A stretch of DNA of 8,396 bases from Oribacterium sp. UBA3737 (GCA_002371295.1 DFGZ01000274.1:1-8396); one strand, 5' to 3'; counted from the first letter of the stretch, positions 1-6,996 are shown. Notes: generated by a model not told the origin, from the sequence alone. A program made the numbers and translations.

Positions 1-498
1 GCTGTCCTCAAGTGAAAAATGTGCGCCCCTGGCATCTACTCCAAAGTACAAAGCATTAACAAGATTCTTGATGATCTCACCGAAAGCAAGTGTGACTATG
101 GCAAGATAATCGCCCTTGAGTCTCAGTACAGGGATTCCGATGATGAATCCGAAAAATGCAGCGCTGACTGCTCCTATTACTATAGCTATAAAGAATCTCA
201 GTCCCGCAGGCATGGCCGATCCTGACATAAGCATCGACCAGGTGGCACTTGTGAAGGCACCGACACACATGAATCCGGCATGCCCCAGCGACAGTTCACC
301 GGAGATACCTACAACGAGATTGAGGCTCACCGCAAGGATGGAATATATACAAAGCGGAACCAGAAGTCCCTTAAAAAGAGAGCTAATATTTCCCGTCTTA
401 AGCATTATCTCTACAATCACATAAGCGATGATGACCATCCCGAAGGTGATGAGATTGCTTCTTGTGATCTTCTGTTTTTCAGCATTAACTTTATTCAT
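1..498 (-). CDS. livM: Branched-chain amino acid ABC transporter permease LivM (N-terminal part, cut by window edge)
   Basis: Second membrane-spanning subunit of the Leu/Ile/Val (LIV-I type) uptake ABC transporter; with LivH it forms the channel for substrate delivered by LivK. The frame starts at the ATG at 498 and stays open to position 1, giving 166 residues, about half of a usual LivM of 320-350. Visible marks are a hydrophobic segment at residues 17-33, the family signature around GELSLGHAGFM (residues 68-78) and LRLKGDYLAIVTLAFGEI (125-142). The start lies 6 bp after the livH stop, so the two are almost certainly co-translated; a GGAG lies about 15 nt upstream, inside the end of livH, which is farther than ideal and fits coupling. 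The C-terminal half and the expected livG/livF ATPase genes lie outside the window. Confidence 0.95.
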   Translation of the reverse strand, partial: MNKVNAEKQKITRSNLITFGMVIIAYVIVEIMLKTGNISSLFKGLLVPLCIYSILAVSLNLVVGISGELSLGHAGFMCVGAFTSATWSMLMSGSAMPAGLRFFIAIVIGAVSAAFFGFIIGIPVLRLKGDYLAIVTLAFGEIIKNLVNALYFGVDARGAHFSLEDS

Positions 499-504
499 CT
501 GATA

Positions 505-1389
505 TCACACTTTCTCCATGATCTTCTTACCGAGAATTCCTGTAGGCTTAACCAAAAGCACGATGATAAGCACAGAAAATACGATGGCGTCCGAAAGTTT
601 TGAAGATATATAAGCCTTGGCAAGGTTTTCCAGAACTCCCAGAATGATTCCGCCGATAAAGGCTCCCGGAATGGAACCTATTCCGCCAAGTACGGCTGCA
701 ACGAATGCCTTGATACCGGGCATGGCACCTGTTGTCGGTGTGAGTGTCGGGTATGCGGAGCAAAGAAGTATGCCGCCGATGGCTGCAAGTGCAGAACCGA
801 TGGCGAATGTCAGTGATATGGTTCCGTTAACGTCAACTCCCATAAGAGTGGCTGCTCCCTTGTCCTCGGAAACTGCCAGCATGGCCTGTCCGGCCTTTGT
901 CTTGTTGATGAAAGTAACAAGTCCCACTACGATAACAACGCAGGTCACTATAGTAACTATGGTCTCTCCTGAGATGGTGAGCTGTCCATCCGCAAGTTTA
1001 ACCGGCTTCATACCTACAAAAGAACTGAAGCTCTTGGGGTTTGCGGTAAAGATGATCTGTGCAAGATTCTGAAGCAGATAGGAAACACCTATAGCCGTGA
1101 TAAGTACAGAAAGTGAATTTGCCTTACGAAGAGGTTTGTACGCTATTTTTTCGATAGTGATGCCCAGCAATGTACACACCACCATGCTCACCGGTATGGC
1201 GACGACCACAGGAAGTCCCATACTGTTAAACGCGATAAAAGCCGCATAGCCGCCAACCATGAGGATGTCGCCATGGGCAAAGTTAAGCATTTTCGCGATG
1301 CCGTATACCATCGTATAGCCAAGAGCTATGATCGCATACACCGATCCAAGACTAAGGCCATTGAGCAGATACGAAATAAAACTCATCAT
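505..1389 (-). CDS. livH: Branched-chain amino acid ABC transporter permease LivH
   Basis: First integral membrane subunit of the branched-chain amino acid uptake transporter, partner of LivM. It has 294 residues, the normal length for LivH, and is almost entirely hydrophobic with about eight likely membrane segments. Family marks are LNGLSLGSVYAIIALGYTMVYG near the N-terminus (9-30), NFAHGDILMVGGY (36-48), the cytoplasmic loop AGQAMLAVSEDKGAATLMGVDV (166-187) that normally contacts the ATPase, and FVAAVLGGIGSIPGAFIGG (229-247). Two ATGs stand in tandem; the first, at 1389, is preferred because GAGG lies 7 nt before it. The gene sits downstream of livK and a terminator hairpin, and I see no separate promoter for it, so expression probably depends on read-through from livK. 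Confidence 0.96.
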   Translation of the reverse strand: MMSFISYLLNGLSLGSVYAIIALGYTMVYGIAKMLNFAHGDILMVGGYAAFIAFNSMGLPVVVAIPVSMVVCTLLGITIEKIAYKPLRKANSLSVLITAIGVSYLLQNLAQIIFTANPKSFSSFVGMKPVKLADGQLTISGETIVTIVTCVVIVVGLVTFINKTKAGQAMLAVSEDKGAATLMGVDVNGTISLTFAIGSALAAIGGILLCSAYPTLTPTTGAMPGIKAFVAAVLGGIGSIPGAFIGGIILGVLENLAKAYISSKLSDAIVFSVLIIVLLVKPTGILGKKIMEKV

Positions 1390-1400
1390 CTTGTTACCTC

Positions 1401-1412
1401 TTCATTAATGAA
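1401..1412. repeat. 12-bp perfect palindrome TTCATTAATGAA before livH
   Basis: A perfect palindrome lies between the T-tract of the livK terminator and the livH ribosome binding site. It has no loop, so it reads more like a DNA-protein site than an RNA hairpin, though in AT-rich spacer DNA it may be chance. No known regulator box was matched. Confidence 0.35.
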
Positions 1413-1441
1413 AAAATAGGGGGCTTTTTTTAGCAGCCCCC
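1411..1441 (-). terminator. Intrinsic terminator between livK and livH
   Basis: Read on the minus strand, GGGGGCT (1435-1441) pairs perfectly with AGCCCCC (1419-1425) across a 9-nt loop rich in A, followed by TATTTTTT (1411-1418). This is a 7-bp, mostly G-C stem with a U-tract, the standard rho-independent form. It lies about 60 bp after the livK stop and 22 bp before the livH start, inside what is functionally one operon. A weaker 5-bp hairpin, CTGAT/ATCAG at 1461-1475, precedes it. The likely effect is partial termination after livK, giving more binding-protein mRNA than permease mRNA. Confidence 0.85.
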
Positions 1442-1497
1442 CTTAAGCTTAAAACTTATACTGATGTTGTATCAGAATGTATCTTAGAAAGCCATTC

Positions 1498-2712
1498 TTA
1501 CTCTGCTGATACGTAAACGCCATCCTTGATAACTACAGCCTTAGGCTCCTTATCAACATCACCATTGTCATCCCAGGTCATCTCTGCACCTGTGATACCA
1601 TCGTACTTGAGGCTCTTCATCTGCTCCTCAAGCGCTGTACCGATTTCGTCAACCGACTTGTCAGGTGTAAGATTTGCAGCCTCTGCTGCAGCCTTCACGA
1701 TATATACTGCATCGTAAGCATCTGCTGCGAACTGGATAGGTGTGCTGCCGTAAGCTTCCTTATACTTTGCAACGAAGTTCTTTGTTGCGTCATCATCAGC
1801 ATCTGCTGAGAAAGGTGTAAGAAGCATGAGACCTTCAGCAAGTGAAGTATCGAAGTTATCAAGATCAAGGATACCATCCATACCGTCCACTCCGAAGAAT
1901 ACAGGCTTGAAGCCCATTGAATCTGCCTGCTTAAGAACAAGAGCAGCCTCTGTGTAGTAGAATGGAAGGAATGCGAGCTCAGCGCCTGATGCCTGCATCT
2001 TCTGAAGCTGTGTTGAGAAGTCTGTCTTTGAATCAGCTGTGAACTGCTCTGTATCAACTACCTCGATGCCCTGATTTGCAGCCTCTGCAACGAATGACTC
2101 GTAGATTCCGCTTGAATAAACGTCTGAAGAATCATAGAGAACAGCAACCTTTGTTGCCAGCTTGTGCTCACCGATGTACTGAGCTGACTTGGCGCCCTGT
2201 GCCGGATCAGAGAAGCATACTCTGTAAGCATTGGCAGGCTTTGTACAGTCAACTGCTGAACCTGAAGGAGTGATCATAAACAGATTATCGTTTACTGCTT
2301 CTGAGCCAACTGCAATTGTAGGTGCTGATGTTGTAGGTCCGATAAGTACCTGCATACCCCAGTCCTTAAGTGAGTTGTAGGCATTGATAGCCTTCTCCTG
2401 ATCATGCTCGTCATCAGCTGACTGGAACTCTATCTGATAACCGTTGATACCACCGGCTGCATTGATCTCATCAACAGCAACCTTTGTGCCATTGACAACA
2501 GCTGTACCGTAAACTGCCGCACCACCTGTAAGAGGTCCCTGTGAACCGAACTTCCATGTGGCATCTGATGAACCTGAAGCAGCTGCTGTCTCTGTCTTAT
2601 CACCTGAAGCTGCCGCTGTTGTAGAAGCAGTTGAGCCTGAACCCGATGAACCGCATGCCGCAAGTGAAACAGCCATAGCACCTGTTAAAACCAAGCTTAA
2701 TAATCTTTTCAT
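1498..2712 (-). CDS. livK: Branched-chain amino acid ABC transporter substrate-binding lipoprotein
   Basis: Extracellular receptor of the LIV-type uptake transporter, held on the outer face of the membrane by a lipid anchor and passing Leu/Ile/Val or related amino acids to LivH/LivM. It has 404 residues. The N-terminus is a lipoprotein signal peptide: charged MKR, a hydrophobic stretch, then lipobox LAAC with the modified Cys at residue 20. A low-complexity Ser/Thr/Ala/Gly linker runs to about residue 50. The rest is a type I periplasmic-binding fold (Peripla_BP_6 family), starting with GPLTGGAAVYG and including AVDEINAAGGINGYQIEF and a GPTTSAPTIAV stretch typical of the ligand cleft. GGGAGGGG lies about 8 nt before the ATG. 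The gene is first in the operon, behind its own promoter and a long leader. Exact substrate preference cannot be read from sequence; the symbol rests on family and the livHM context. Confidence 0.93.
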   Translation of the reverse strand: MKRLLSLVLTGAMAVSLAACGSSGSGSTASTTAAASGDKTETAAASGSSDATWKFGSQGPLTGGAAVYGTAVVNGTKVAVDEINAAGGINGYQIEFQSADDEHDQEKAINAYNSLKDWGMQVLIGPTTSAPTIAVGSEAVNDNLFMITPSGSAVDCTKPANAYRVCFSDPAQGAKSAQYIGEHKLATKVAVLYDSSDVYSSGIYESFVAEAANQGIEVVDTEQFTADSKTDFSTQLQKMQASGAELAFLPFYYTEAALVLKQADSMGFKPVFFGVDGMDGILDLDNFDTSLAEGLMLLTPFSADADDDATKNFVAKYKEAYGSTPIQFAADAYDAVYIVKAAAEAANLTPDKSVDEIGTALEEQMKSLKYDGITGAEMTWDDNGDVDKEPKAVVIKDGVYVSAE

Positions 2713-2966
2713 TTTATTTCCCCTCCCACTTTAATAGGTAGTCATCAGTCTCTGAAATGTTTCTCAATCAGAGGTTGAAAACATGTGGCGGATGATCATC
2801 TCTCATCCACGTATTTCTGTTGCTTATGAGCTGACTTTTAAAGAGTCATGTTTCAAAATATGAGTCGACATACTTTGTGTTTTATATAACCGTAAAGCCT
2901 GAATAAAATTTTTGATATAACTTAGCTCAGGCTATAAAAGTCCTTCTCATCCGCAACCGATTTGAT
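2713..2966 (-). promoter_or_regulatory. Long structured 5' leader of livK
   Basis: If transcription starts near 2966, as the promoter at 2973-3002 predicts, the livK mRNA carries about 250 untranslated nt. Candidate hairpins on the minus strand are AGCCTGA (2927-2933) with TCAGGCT (2896-2902) across 24 nt, GGATGA (2803-2808) with TCATCC (2790-2795) across 7 nt, and CTCTGA (2768-2773) with TCAGAG (2750-2755) across 12 nt. The last ends about 20 nt before the Shine-Dalgarno sequence. No T-box core, known riboswitch motif or U-tract terminator was recognised. Pairings were found by eye, not by folding. Confidence 0.4.
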
Positions 2967-2972
2967 GGTTTG

Positions 2973-3002
2973 ATTATATTAAAAGGGGATATGCTTAGTC
3001 AA
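2973..3002 (-). promoter_or_regulatory. Sigma-A-type promoter for livK operon
   Basis: On the minus strand, -35 TTGACT (2997-3002) and a perfect -10 TATAAT (2973-2978) are separated by 18 bp. The -35 box matches the consensus at five of six bases. It is the strongest promoter match I saw in the window and lies in the gap between gpsA and livK, so it most likely drives livKHM. The predicted start is about 2966. Confidence 0.75.
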
Positions 3003-3079
3003 TCGCTTTTATAACATCTAATCAACATATTTTAATGTTTGATAACCGTGAGTTATGCTCAATATAAACGCAGCTCAAT

Positions 3080-4087
3080 TCATCTGTCAAACTTAAGTCC
3101 TGAATTCTCTATCCTTCTGTCTCTCAGCATAAGGTCTTTAACAGCCTCCTCAGCTGATTTGTCGCCGAACAGCACCTCATTTATTTCTGAAACGATAGGC
3201 ATGGTCACATTATACTTATCTGCAAGCTGTCTGGCCGCCTTCGCAGCATATACTCCCTCAACAACCTGGCCAACCTCTGTCATAGCCTCCTGATAAGACT
3301 TTCCCTTTCCTATGAGTATACCGGCTCTTCTGTTTCTCGAATGCATGGAAGCACAGGTAACTATGAGATCTCCTATGCCGCTGAGTCCCTGAAAGGTTTC
3401 TATATCACAGCCCATTTTCACTCCGAGTCTTGTGATCTCAGCAATGCCTCTTGTGATCAGTGCTGCTTTGCTATTGTCACCATACCCGAGGCCATCAGCA
3501 ATTCCGGCCGCAAGAGCAACAACATTTTTCAGAGCTCCGCCTATTTCTATGCCTTTGATATCGGGATTAATATAAACTCTGAAACAATCACTCATAAAAG
3601 TGTCCTGAATAAATCTGGCTGTTTTTTCAGATCTCGCCCCGGTAACTATAGTGGTAGGAATAAATCTCGATACCTCCTCAGCATGACTCGGTCCTGACAG
3701 AACCGCAACATCAGACTGAGGAATCTCATCTTCTATAATATCCGACATGGTCTTCAAAGAATCGCCTTCGATGCCTTTGGATACAGAGACTATAACCTGC
3801 CCGTGACGAACAAAAGGCGCCATACGTTTAGCTGTCTCTCTTACATAAATGGACGGAACAGCAAGAACAATCATATCTTTATCCGTAAGAGCTTCATGAA
3901 TATCCGATGTAATGATCATTTCATTCTGTAAAACCGCTTCCGGAAGGTTTTTCTGCCTTCTGGTCCTTGACATTTCCTCTGCACTGTCTGAAGATCTGGT
4001 CCAAAGTGTAACCTCATGTCCATTGTGAATAAGAAGTATAGCCAGCGCCGTACCCCAAGTTCCTGCTCCAACAACTGCTGTTTTCAT
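3080..4087 (-). CDS. gpsA: Glycerol-3-phosphate dehydrogenase [NAD(P)+]
   Basis: Cytosolic enzyme that reduces dihydroxyacetone phosphate to sn-glycerol-3-phosphate, the backbone for phospholipids. From the ATG at 4087 the protein has 335 residues, normal for GpsA. The N-terminal Rossmann domain opens with GAGTWGTAL (7-15), the dinucleotide-binding glycine loop. Later marks are SVSKGIE (101-107), SGPSHAEEV (131-139; usually SGPSFA), GGALKNVVALAAGIADGLGYG (183-203) with the expected catalytic Lys187, and GLSGIGDLIVTC (234-245) followed by SRNR. The frame is open 16 codons further up to an ATG at 4135, but the inner start is chosen because AAAGGAGAG lies directly before it and the upstream codons lie in a hairpin. 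It follows plsY, whose substrate it makes. I see no convincing terminator after it, so some read-through toward livK is possible. Confidence 0.96.
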   Translation of the reverse strand: MKTAVVGAGTWGTALAILLIHNGHEVTLWTRSSDSAEEMSRTRRQKNLPEAVLQNEMIITSDIHEALTDKDMIVLAVPSIYVRETAKRMAPFVRHGQVIVSVSKGIEGDSLKTMSDIIEDEIPQSDVAVLSGPSHAEEVSRFIPTTIVTGARSEKTARFIQDTFMSDCFRVYINPDIKGIEIGGALKNVVALAAGIADGLGYGDNSKAALITRGIAEITRLGVKMGCDIETFQGLSGIGDLIVTCASMHSRNRRAGILIGKGKSYQEAMTEVGQVVEGVYAAKAARQLADKYNVTMPIVSEINEVLFGDKSAEEAVKDLMLRDRRIENSGLKFDR

Positions 4088-4090
4088 AAA

Positions 4091-4099
4091 CTCTCCTTT
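4091..4099 (-). promoter_or_regulatory. Strong ribosome binding site that fixes the gpsA start
   Basis: AAAGGAGAG on the minus strand ends 3 nt before the ATG at 4087 (the core AAGGAG ends 5 nt before it). The alternative ATG at 4135 has no comparable site, so the shorter 335-residue GpsA is preferred. Confidence 0.8.
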
Positions 4100-4120
4100 A
4101 AAAACATTGTCATGATTCAC

Positions 4121-4153
4121 AAACAGCACGCTCATTAATACGGCGTGCTGTTT
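4121..4153. repeat. 11-bp perfect inverted repeat upstream of gpsA
   Basis: AAACAGCACGC (4121-4131) is perfectly complementary to GCGTGCTGTTT (4143-4153) with an 11-nt AT-rich loop. In gpsA mRNA it would form a stable hairpin about 20 nt upstream of the ribosome binding site. The minus-strand 3' side continues GTGAATC, not a U-tract, so it is a poor intrinsic terminator. It could be a processing or stability hairpin, a leaky terminator after plsY, or an operator. Confidence 0.6.
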
Positions 4154-4156
4154 ATC

Positions 4157-4202
4157 GGGATCCCTACGGATTCTGTCAGAATAAAATCTTATGTCTAAGA
4201 TT
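4157..4202. repeat. Cluster of three short dyads in plsY-gpsA gap
   Basis: Next to the 11-bp inverted repeat lie GGGATCCC (4157-4164), the 13-nt palindrome ATTCTGTCAGAAT (4170-4182) and a 7-bp hairpin AATCTTA/TAAGATT with a 4-nt loop (4185-4202). On the minus strand the last is followed by TTATT, a weak terminator-like tail. No clear promoter was found here, and the dyads match no operator I know. Confidence 0.4.
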
Positions 4203-4242
4203 CCTGCGTACTGAGCAGTCCAAAGACCCCACTGTATAAAAT

Positions 4243-4890
4243 TTACTTTTTAAAATGGAACTTGCTTTCTGTTCCCTTTCTCAACCTGTCTATATTGCTG
4301 CGATGCTGCCATATAGCAAGGGCAGAGGCAAAAAACACTATGGCTAAAACCATAGGATAAATCCCCATGGACATGGGAAGCATACCGAAATAACCAAATA
4401 CCGCAGTGAGTACGAAAAACATGACTGCTGCCGTTATAGAGCCGACGCTGACATAGCCTGTAGTTTTGACAACAGCCAGAAATATAAGCACCAGTATCAG
4501 GGCAAGCTTCCACTCAAAGGCGATGATAAGCGCCCCTGAACAGGCAATACCCTTTCCGCCCTTAAGCTTGGGAAAAACAGGGAAATCATGACCAAGAACC
4601 GCTCCCAGTCCTCCCCATAAAATGATAAGGGTAGTTTCATCCACCGTAACCGGCTTCCATATCATGCAAAGCACAAGAATAGGTACTATGGTCTTTGCCA
4701 TGTCAAGAAGAAGTACTGTGGCACCGGCCTTTTTCCCGAGGGTGCGGGATATGTTGGTGCTTCCGGGATTGCCCGAACCCACCTTGTAGATATCCACTCC
4801 CTGTGACTTTCCGTAAAGATAGCCGTTAGGAATCATTCCGAACACATATCCCGTAAGAAGAGCAATGACTATATGCTGAATATCCATCAT
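4243..4890 (-). CDS. plsY: Acyl-phosphate:glycerol-3-phosphate acyltransferase PlsY
   Basis: Membrane enzyme that transfers a fatty acyl group from acyl-phosphate (made by PlsX) to position 1 of glycerol-3-phosphate, the first step of phosphatidic acid synthesis. It has 215 residues, typical for the family, with about five to seven hydrophobic segments. The family motifs are present: GSGNPGSTN (38-46), GHDFPVFPKLKGGKG (100-114, phosphate-binding glycines) and HRSNIDRLRKGTE (196-208). Its ATG at 4890 overlaps the der stop by 4 nt (ATGA), so translation is probably coupled to der; a second ATG directly follows and could be the true start. gpsA, which supplies its substrate, lies 155 bp downstream. 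Confidence 0.95.
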   Translation of the reverse strand: MMDIQHIVIALLTGYVFGMIPNGYLYGKSQGVDIYKVGSGNPGSTNISRTLGKKAGATVLLLDMAKTIVPILVLCMIWKPVTVDETTLIILWGGLGAVLGHDFPVFPKLKGGKGIACSGALIIAFEWKLALILVLIFLAVVKTTGYVSVGSITAAVMFFVLTAVFGYFGMLPMSMGIYPMVLAIVFFASALAIWQHRSNIDRLRKGTESKFHFKK

Positions 4891-6221
4891 TCCTCTTCAC
4901 CACCTTTTCTTTCTCTTATAAGGAATTTAAGCGGTGTGCCCATAAATCCGAAGGCATCTCTTATCTGATTCTCTATATATCTTGTATATGAGAAATGCAT
5001 AAGCTGAACATCGTTTACAAAAATAACAAATGTAGGCGGCTCTACAGCAGTCTGGGTCATATAGAACAGCTTCAGTCTCTTACCCTTATCACTTGGCGGC
5101 TGCTTCATGGCGGTTGCTCTGGTCATGATATCATTGAGCACACCTGTACGGATACGGAGGGTCTGATTCTCTCTTACCTTATCAACAAGATCGAAAATCT
5201 TATTAAGTCTCTGGCCGGTCTCGGCAGAAATGAAAAGGTACTCCGCATACGGCATATATGCGAACTTCTCCTTGAGCTTTGCCATAAACTCATTCATGGT
5301 CTTGTCAGTCTTATCCGTAATCGCATCCCACTTGTTCACACAGATGATGACACCCTTTCCGGACTCGTGAGCTATACCGGCGATATTGGCATCACCGTCA
5401 GTAACGCCCTGTGTCGCATCGATAAGAACAAGACAGATATCTGCTCTGTCAACCGCCGCAACAGTACGGATAACTGAATATCTTTCGATATCGTCCGTAA
5501 CCTTACCCTTACGTCTGAGACCCGCAGTATCTATAAATGTATACTCCTTGCCGTTATGAACGATCTTTGTATCGATAGCATCTCTTGTGGTACCTGCCAC
5601 ATCGGAAACTATTACTCTGTTCTGTCCGAGGAGCTTGTTTACAACTGAGCTCTTTCCTACATTAGGCTTACCGATAAGCGCAACCTTGATAGAATCATCA
5701 TCCGCATCTTCCAGGGAATCTGTCGGGAAATGCTTGATCACCTCATCCAGAAGATCTCCCACACCCATCTGGTTAGTGGATGATACTCCGATAGGATCTC
5801 CGAGACCGAGATTATAGAACTCGTAGATGTCATCTCCGAACTTTTTGAAACTGTCCACCTTGTTTACGCAAAGCACGATGGGCTTGCCCGATCTGCGAAG
5901 CATATCAGCCACTTCATAGTCAGCATCAACAAGACCGGTTCTTACATCCGTCACAAAAAGAATCACATCCGCTGTATCGATGGCAAGCTGGGCCTGTGAA
6001 CGCATCTGTGAAAGGATGATATCCTTGGTATCCGGCTCGATTCCGCCGGTGTCAACTAAAGTGAACTTGTAATTAAGCCACTCTGCATCAGCATAGATTC
6101 TGTCTCTTGTAACACCCGGAGTGTCCTTTACGATAGAAATCTGCTTACCTGCAATCAAATTGAACAATGTAGACTTTCCTACATTTGGACGGCCAACCAC
6201 CGCCACAATAACTTTTCTCAT
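4887..6221 (-). CDS. der: Ribosome assembly GTPase Der (EngA)
   Basis: Essential GTPase for maturation of the 50S ribosomal subunit. It has the diagnostic tandem G domains and a C-terminal KH-like domain, 444 residues in all, normal length. In G domain 1 the P-loop is GRPNVGKST (10-18), with DTGG at 57-60 and NKVD at 120-123. In G domain 2 the P-loop is GKPNVGKSS (184-192), with TTRD at 211-214, DTAG at 231-234 and NKWD at 296-299. The KH-like region runs from about 355 to 438 and the end is acidic (GGEEE). An ATG four codons upstream (6233) is in frame, but it sits directly against its only AGG, whereas the ATG at 6221 has GGGTGAT at workable spacing, so 6221 is chosen. It is the first gene of the der-plsY-gpsA cluster. 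Confidence 0.96.
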   Translation of the reverse strand: MRKVIVAVVGRPNVGKSTLFNLIAGKQISIVKDTPGVTRDRIYADAEWLNYKFTLVDTGGIEPDTKDIILSQMRSQAQLAIDTADVILFVTDVRTGLVDADYEVADMLRRSGKPIVLCVNKVDSFKKFGDDIYEFYNLGLGDPIGVSSTNQMGVGDLLDEVIKHFPTDSLEDADDDSIKVALIGKPNVGKSSVVNKLLGQNRVIVSDVAGTTRDAIDTKIVHNGKEYTFIDTAGLRRKGKVTDDIERYSVIRTVAAVDRADICLVLIDATQGVTDGDANIAGIAHESGKGVIICVNKWDAITDKTDKTMNEFMAKLKEKFAYMPYAEYLFISAETGQRLNKIFDLVDKVRENQTLRIRTGVLNDIMTRATAMKQPPSDKGKRLKLFYMTQTAVEPPTFVIFVNDVQLMHFSYTRYIENQIRDAFGFMGTPLKFLIRERKGGEEE

Positions 6222-6263
6222 ATAATCACCCATCCTGGCAAATAGACATACTTTAACTTATAT

Positions 6264-6292
6264 ATCTTAACACTACAGGCGCGAAACGGCAA
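6264..6292 (-). promoter_or_regulatory. Possible promoter for der
   Basis: On the minus strand TTGCCG (6287-6292) and TAAGAT (6264-6269) are 17 bp apart, each matching the sigma-A consensus at four of six bases. Transcription would start about 35 nt before der. The match is modest; its spacing and position are the main support. The spacer holds one arm of the inverted repeat described separately. Confidence 0.35.
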
Positions 6293-6341
6293 GCTTGGTG
6301 ATGGTTTTTCAAAACTAAGAAAAGTTTGATATCCGCGCCTG
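6276..6341. repeat. 8-bp GC-rich inverted repeat upstream of der
   Basis: CAGGCGCG (6276-6283) is perfectly complementary to CGCGCCTG (6334-6341), arms 50 nt apart. Inside lies a smaller, imperfect dyad: CAAAACT with AAGTTTG (about 6310-6328). The GC-rich arms stand out from the AT-rich spacer. They could form a long hairpin ending the upstream transcript, but no U-tract follows on the minus strand, or serve as paired protein sites. The rest of the 170-bp gap (6222-6391) shows nothing further. Confidence 0.45.
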
Positions 6342-6391
6342 AGAAATCCGATAATCCCGGGTGATTGTGTAATTTTCCGACCATCGTTCAA

Positions 6392-6928
6392 CTAATGCTG
6401 ATAATGTCCAATGCATAATCCGTCGTCTCCAACATACATACCATCCGGTGTCCATGCATTTGTCAGCATGACGCCATCATCTCCAAGATAGAAATTCTCT
6501 ACCCATTGATTAGTGATGGCTTTTCCGTCTTCACCAAGATAATACCATTTATCGTTGAATTTGATCCATCCTTCTGTATCCGGTGATAATGAAAAGACGT
6601 CTGCACTTGGATCATCGTAGCCAAGTACAAGTTCATCATTACTAAGTGAATAGGATATATATTGAGTCATGCCGAAAAATGAACCGTCCTCCTGTTTTGC
6701 CAGTGTCACGGTTGAATATTTATCCTTTACCGTACAGCTTCCGTCCGGATTTGGCGAAACAGTTATGGGCTCTCTCTTATACTCCTGCTCTATATAGGGT
6801 GGCTCTTCTGGCATTATAGTGTATGAATAGTAGTAAGTCTGCCCTGCGAAAGCTGTCATGGAAAACAGAATTAAGAATAGTGTTAATGCTTCTGCCCACA
6901 GAATAATCCGATACAATTTATTTATCAT
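6392..6928 (-). CDS. Small exported protein with cell-wall/choline-binding-type repeats
   Basis: A 178-residue protein. Residues 1-28 are a signal peptide: Lys/Arg near the start, a hydrophobic core ALTLFLILFSM, and AFA before a likely cut at 28/29. Residues 30-118 match nothing I recognise; they are rich in Tyr, Pro and acidic residues. Residues 120-171 hold about three short repeats of the Trp/Tyr-Gly cell-wall-binding type (CW_binding_1/choline-binding families): GWIKFNDKWYYLGEDGKAITN, then QWVENFYLGDDGVMLTN, then a shortened AWTPDGMYVGDDG. Such repeats usually hold a protein on cell-wall or glycan polymers, so surface attachment is inferred. There is no catalytic domain. GGAGG lies 5 nt before the ATG. 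The gene lies 68 bp after the other exported gene with no terminator between, so they are probably co-transcribed. Confidence 0.8.
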   Translation of the reverse strand: MINKLYRIILWAEALTLFLILFSMTAFAGQTYYYSYTIMPEEPPYIEQEYKREPITVSPNPDGSCTVKDKYSTVTLAKQEDGSFFGMTQYISYSLSNDELVLGYDDPSADVFSLSPDTEGWIKFNDKWYYLGEDGKAITNQWVENFYLGDDGVMLTNAWTPDGMYVGDDGLCIGHYQH

Positions 6929-6996
6929 AACTGCCTCCGGTTTATATCATTAACAGCGCCCACAAATCCATCGTTTTTTGGTTCCTGTTCATTTCC

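Noticed and set aside
617..1072. Plus-strand open frame of 151 codons
   Set aside because: It lies wholly antisense to livH, is low in complexity, and has no family resemblance; it is a shadow of the real gene.
2824..2871. A 15-codon open frame in the livK leader (minus strand) with one Ile, two Leu and one Val, as a possible attenuation leader peptide
   Set aside because: It has no ribosome binding site, the branched-chain codons are scattered rather than in a run, and no terminator with a U-tract follows.
2890..2915. AATTTTATTCAGG-like stretch in the livK leader as a CodY box
   Set aside because: Only the first half resembles the AATTTTCWGAAAATT consensus; the second half does not match.
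3005..3030. AT-rich hairpin (ATCAAACAT/ATGTTGAT, minus strand) as a gpsA terminator
   Set aside because: The stem is AT-rich with a bulge and is not followed by a U-tract.
4088..4135. Longer GpsA start at 4135 adding 16 residues
   Set aside because: The extra residues precede the normal Rossmann start, are encoded partly by a hairpin arm, and lack a ribosome binding site, while the inner ATG has a very strong one.
4995..5477. Plus-strand open frame of 160 codons antisense to der
   Set aside because: The opposite strand is clearly der with all G-domain motifs; the antisense product resembles no protein.
6322..6333. AGTTTGATATC upstream of der as a FabT-like lipid regulator site
   Set aside because: Only half of the palindrome is present and one base is missing; probably chance.
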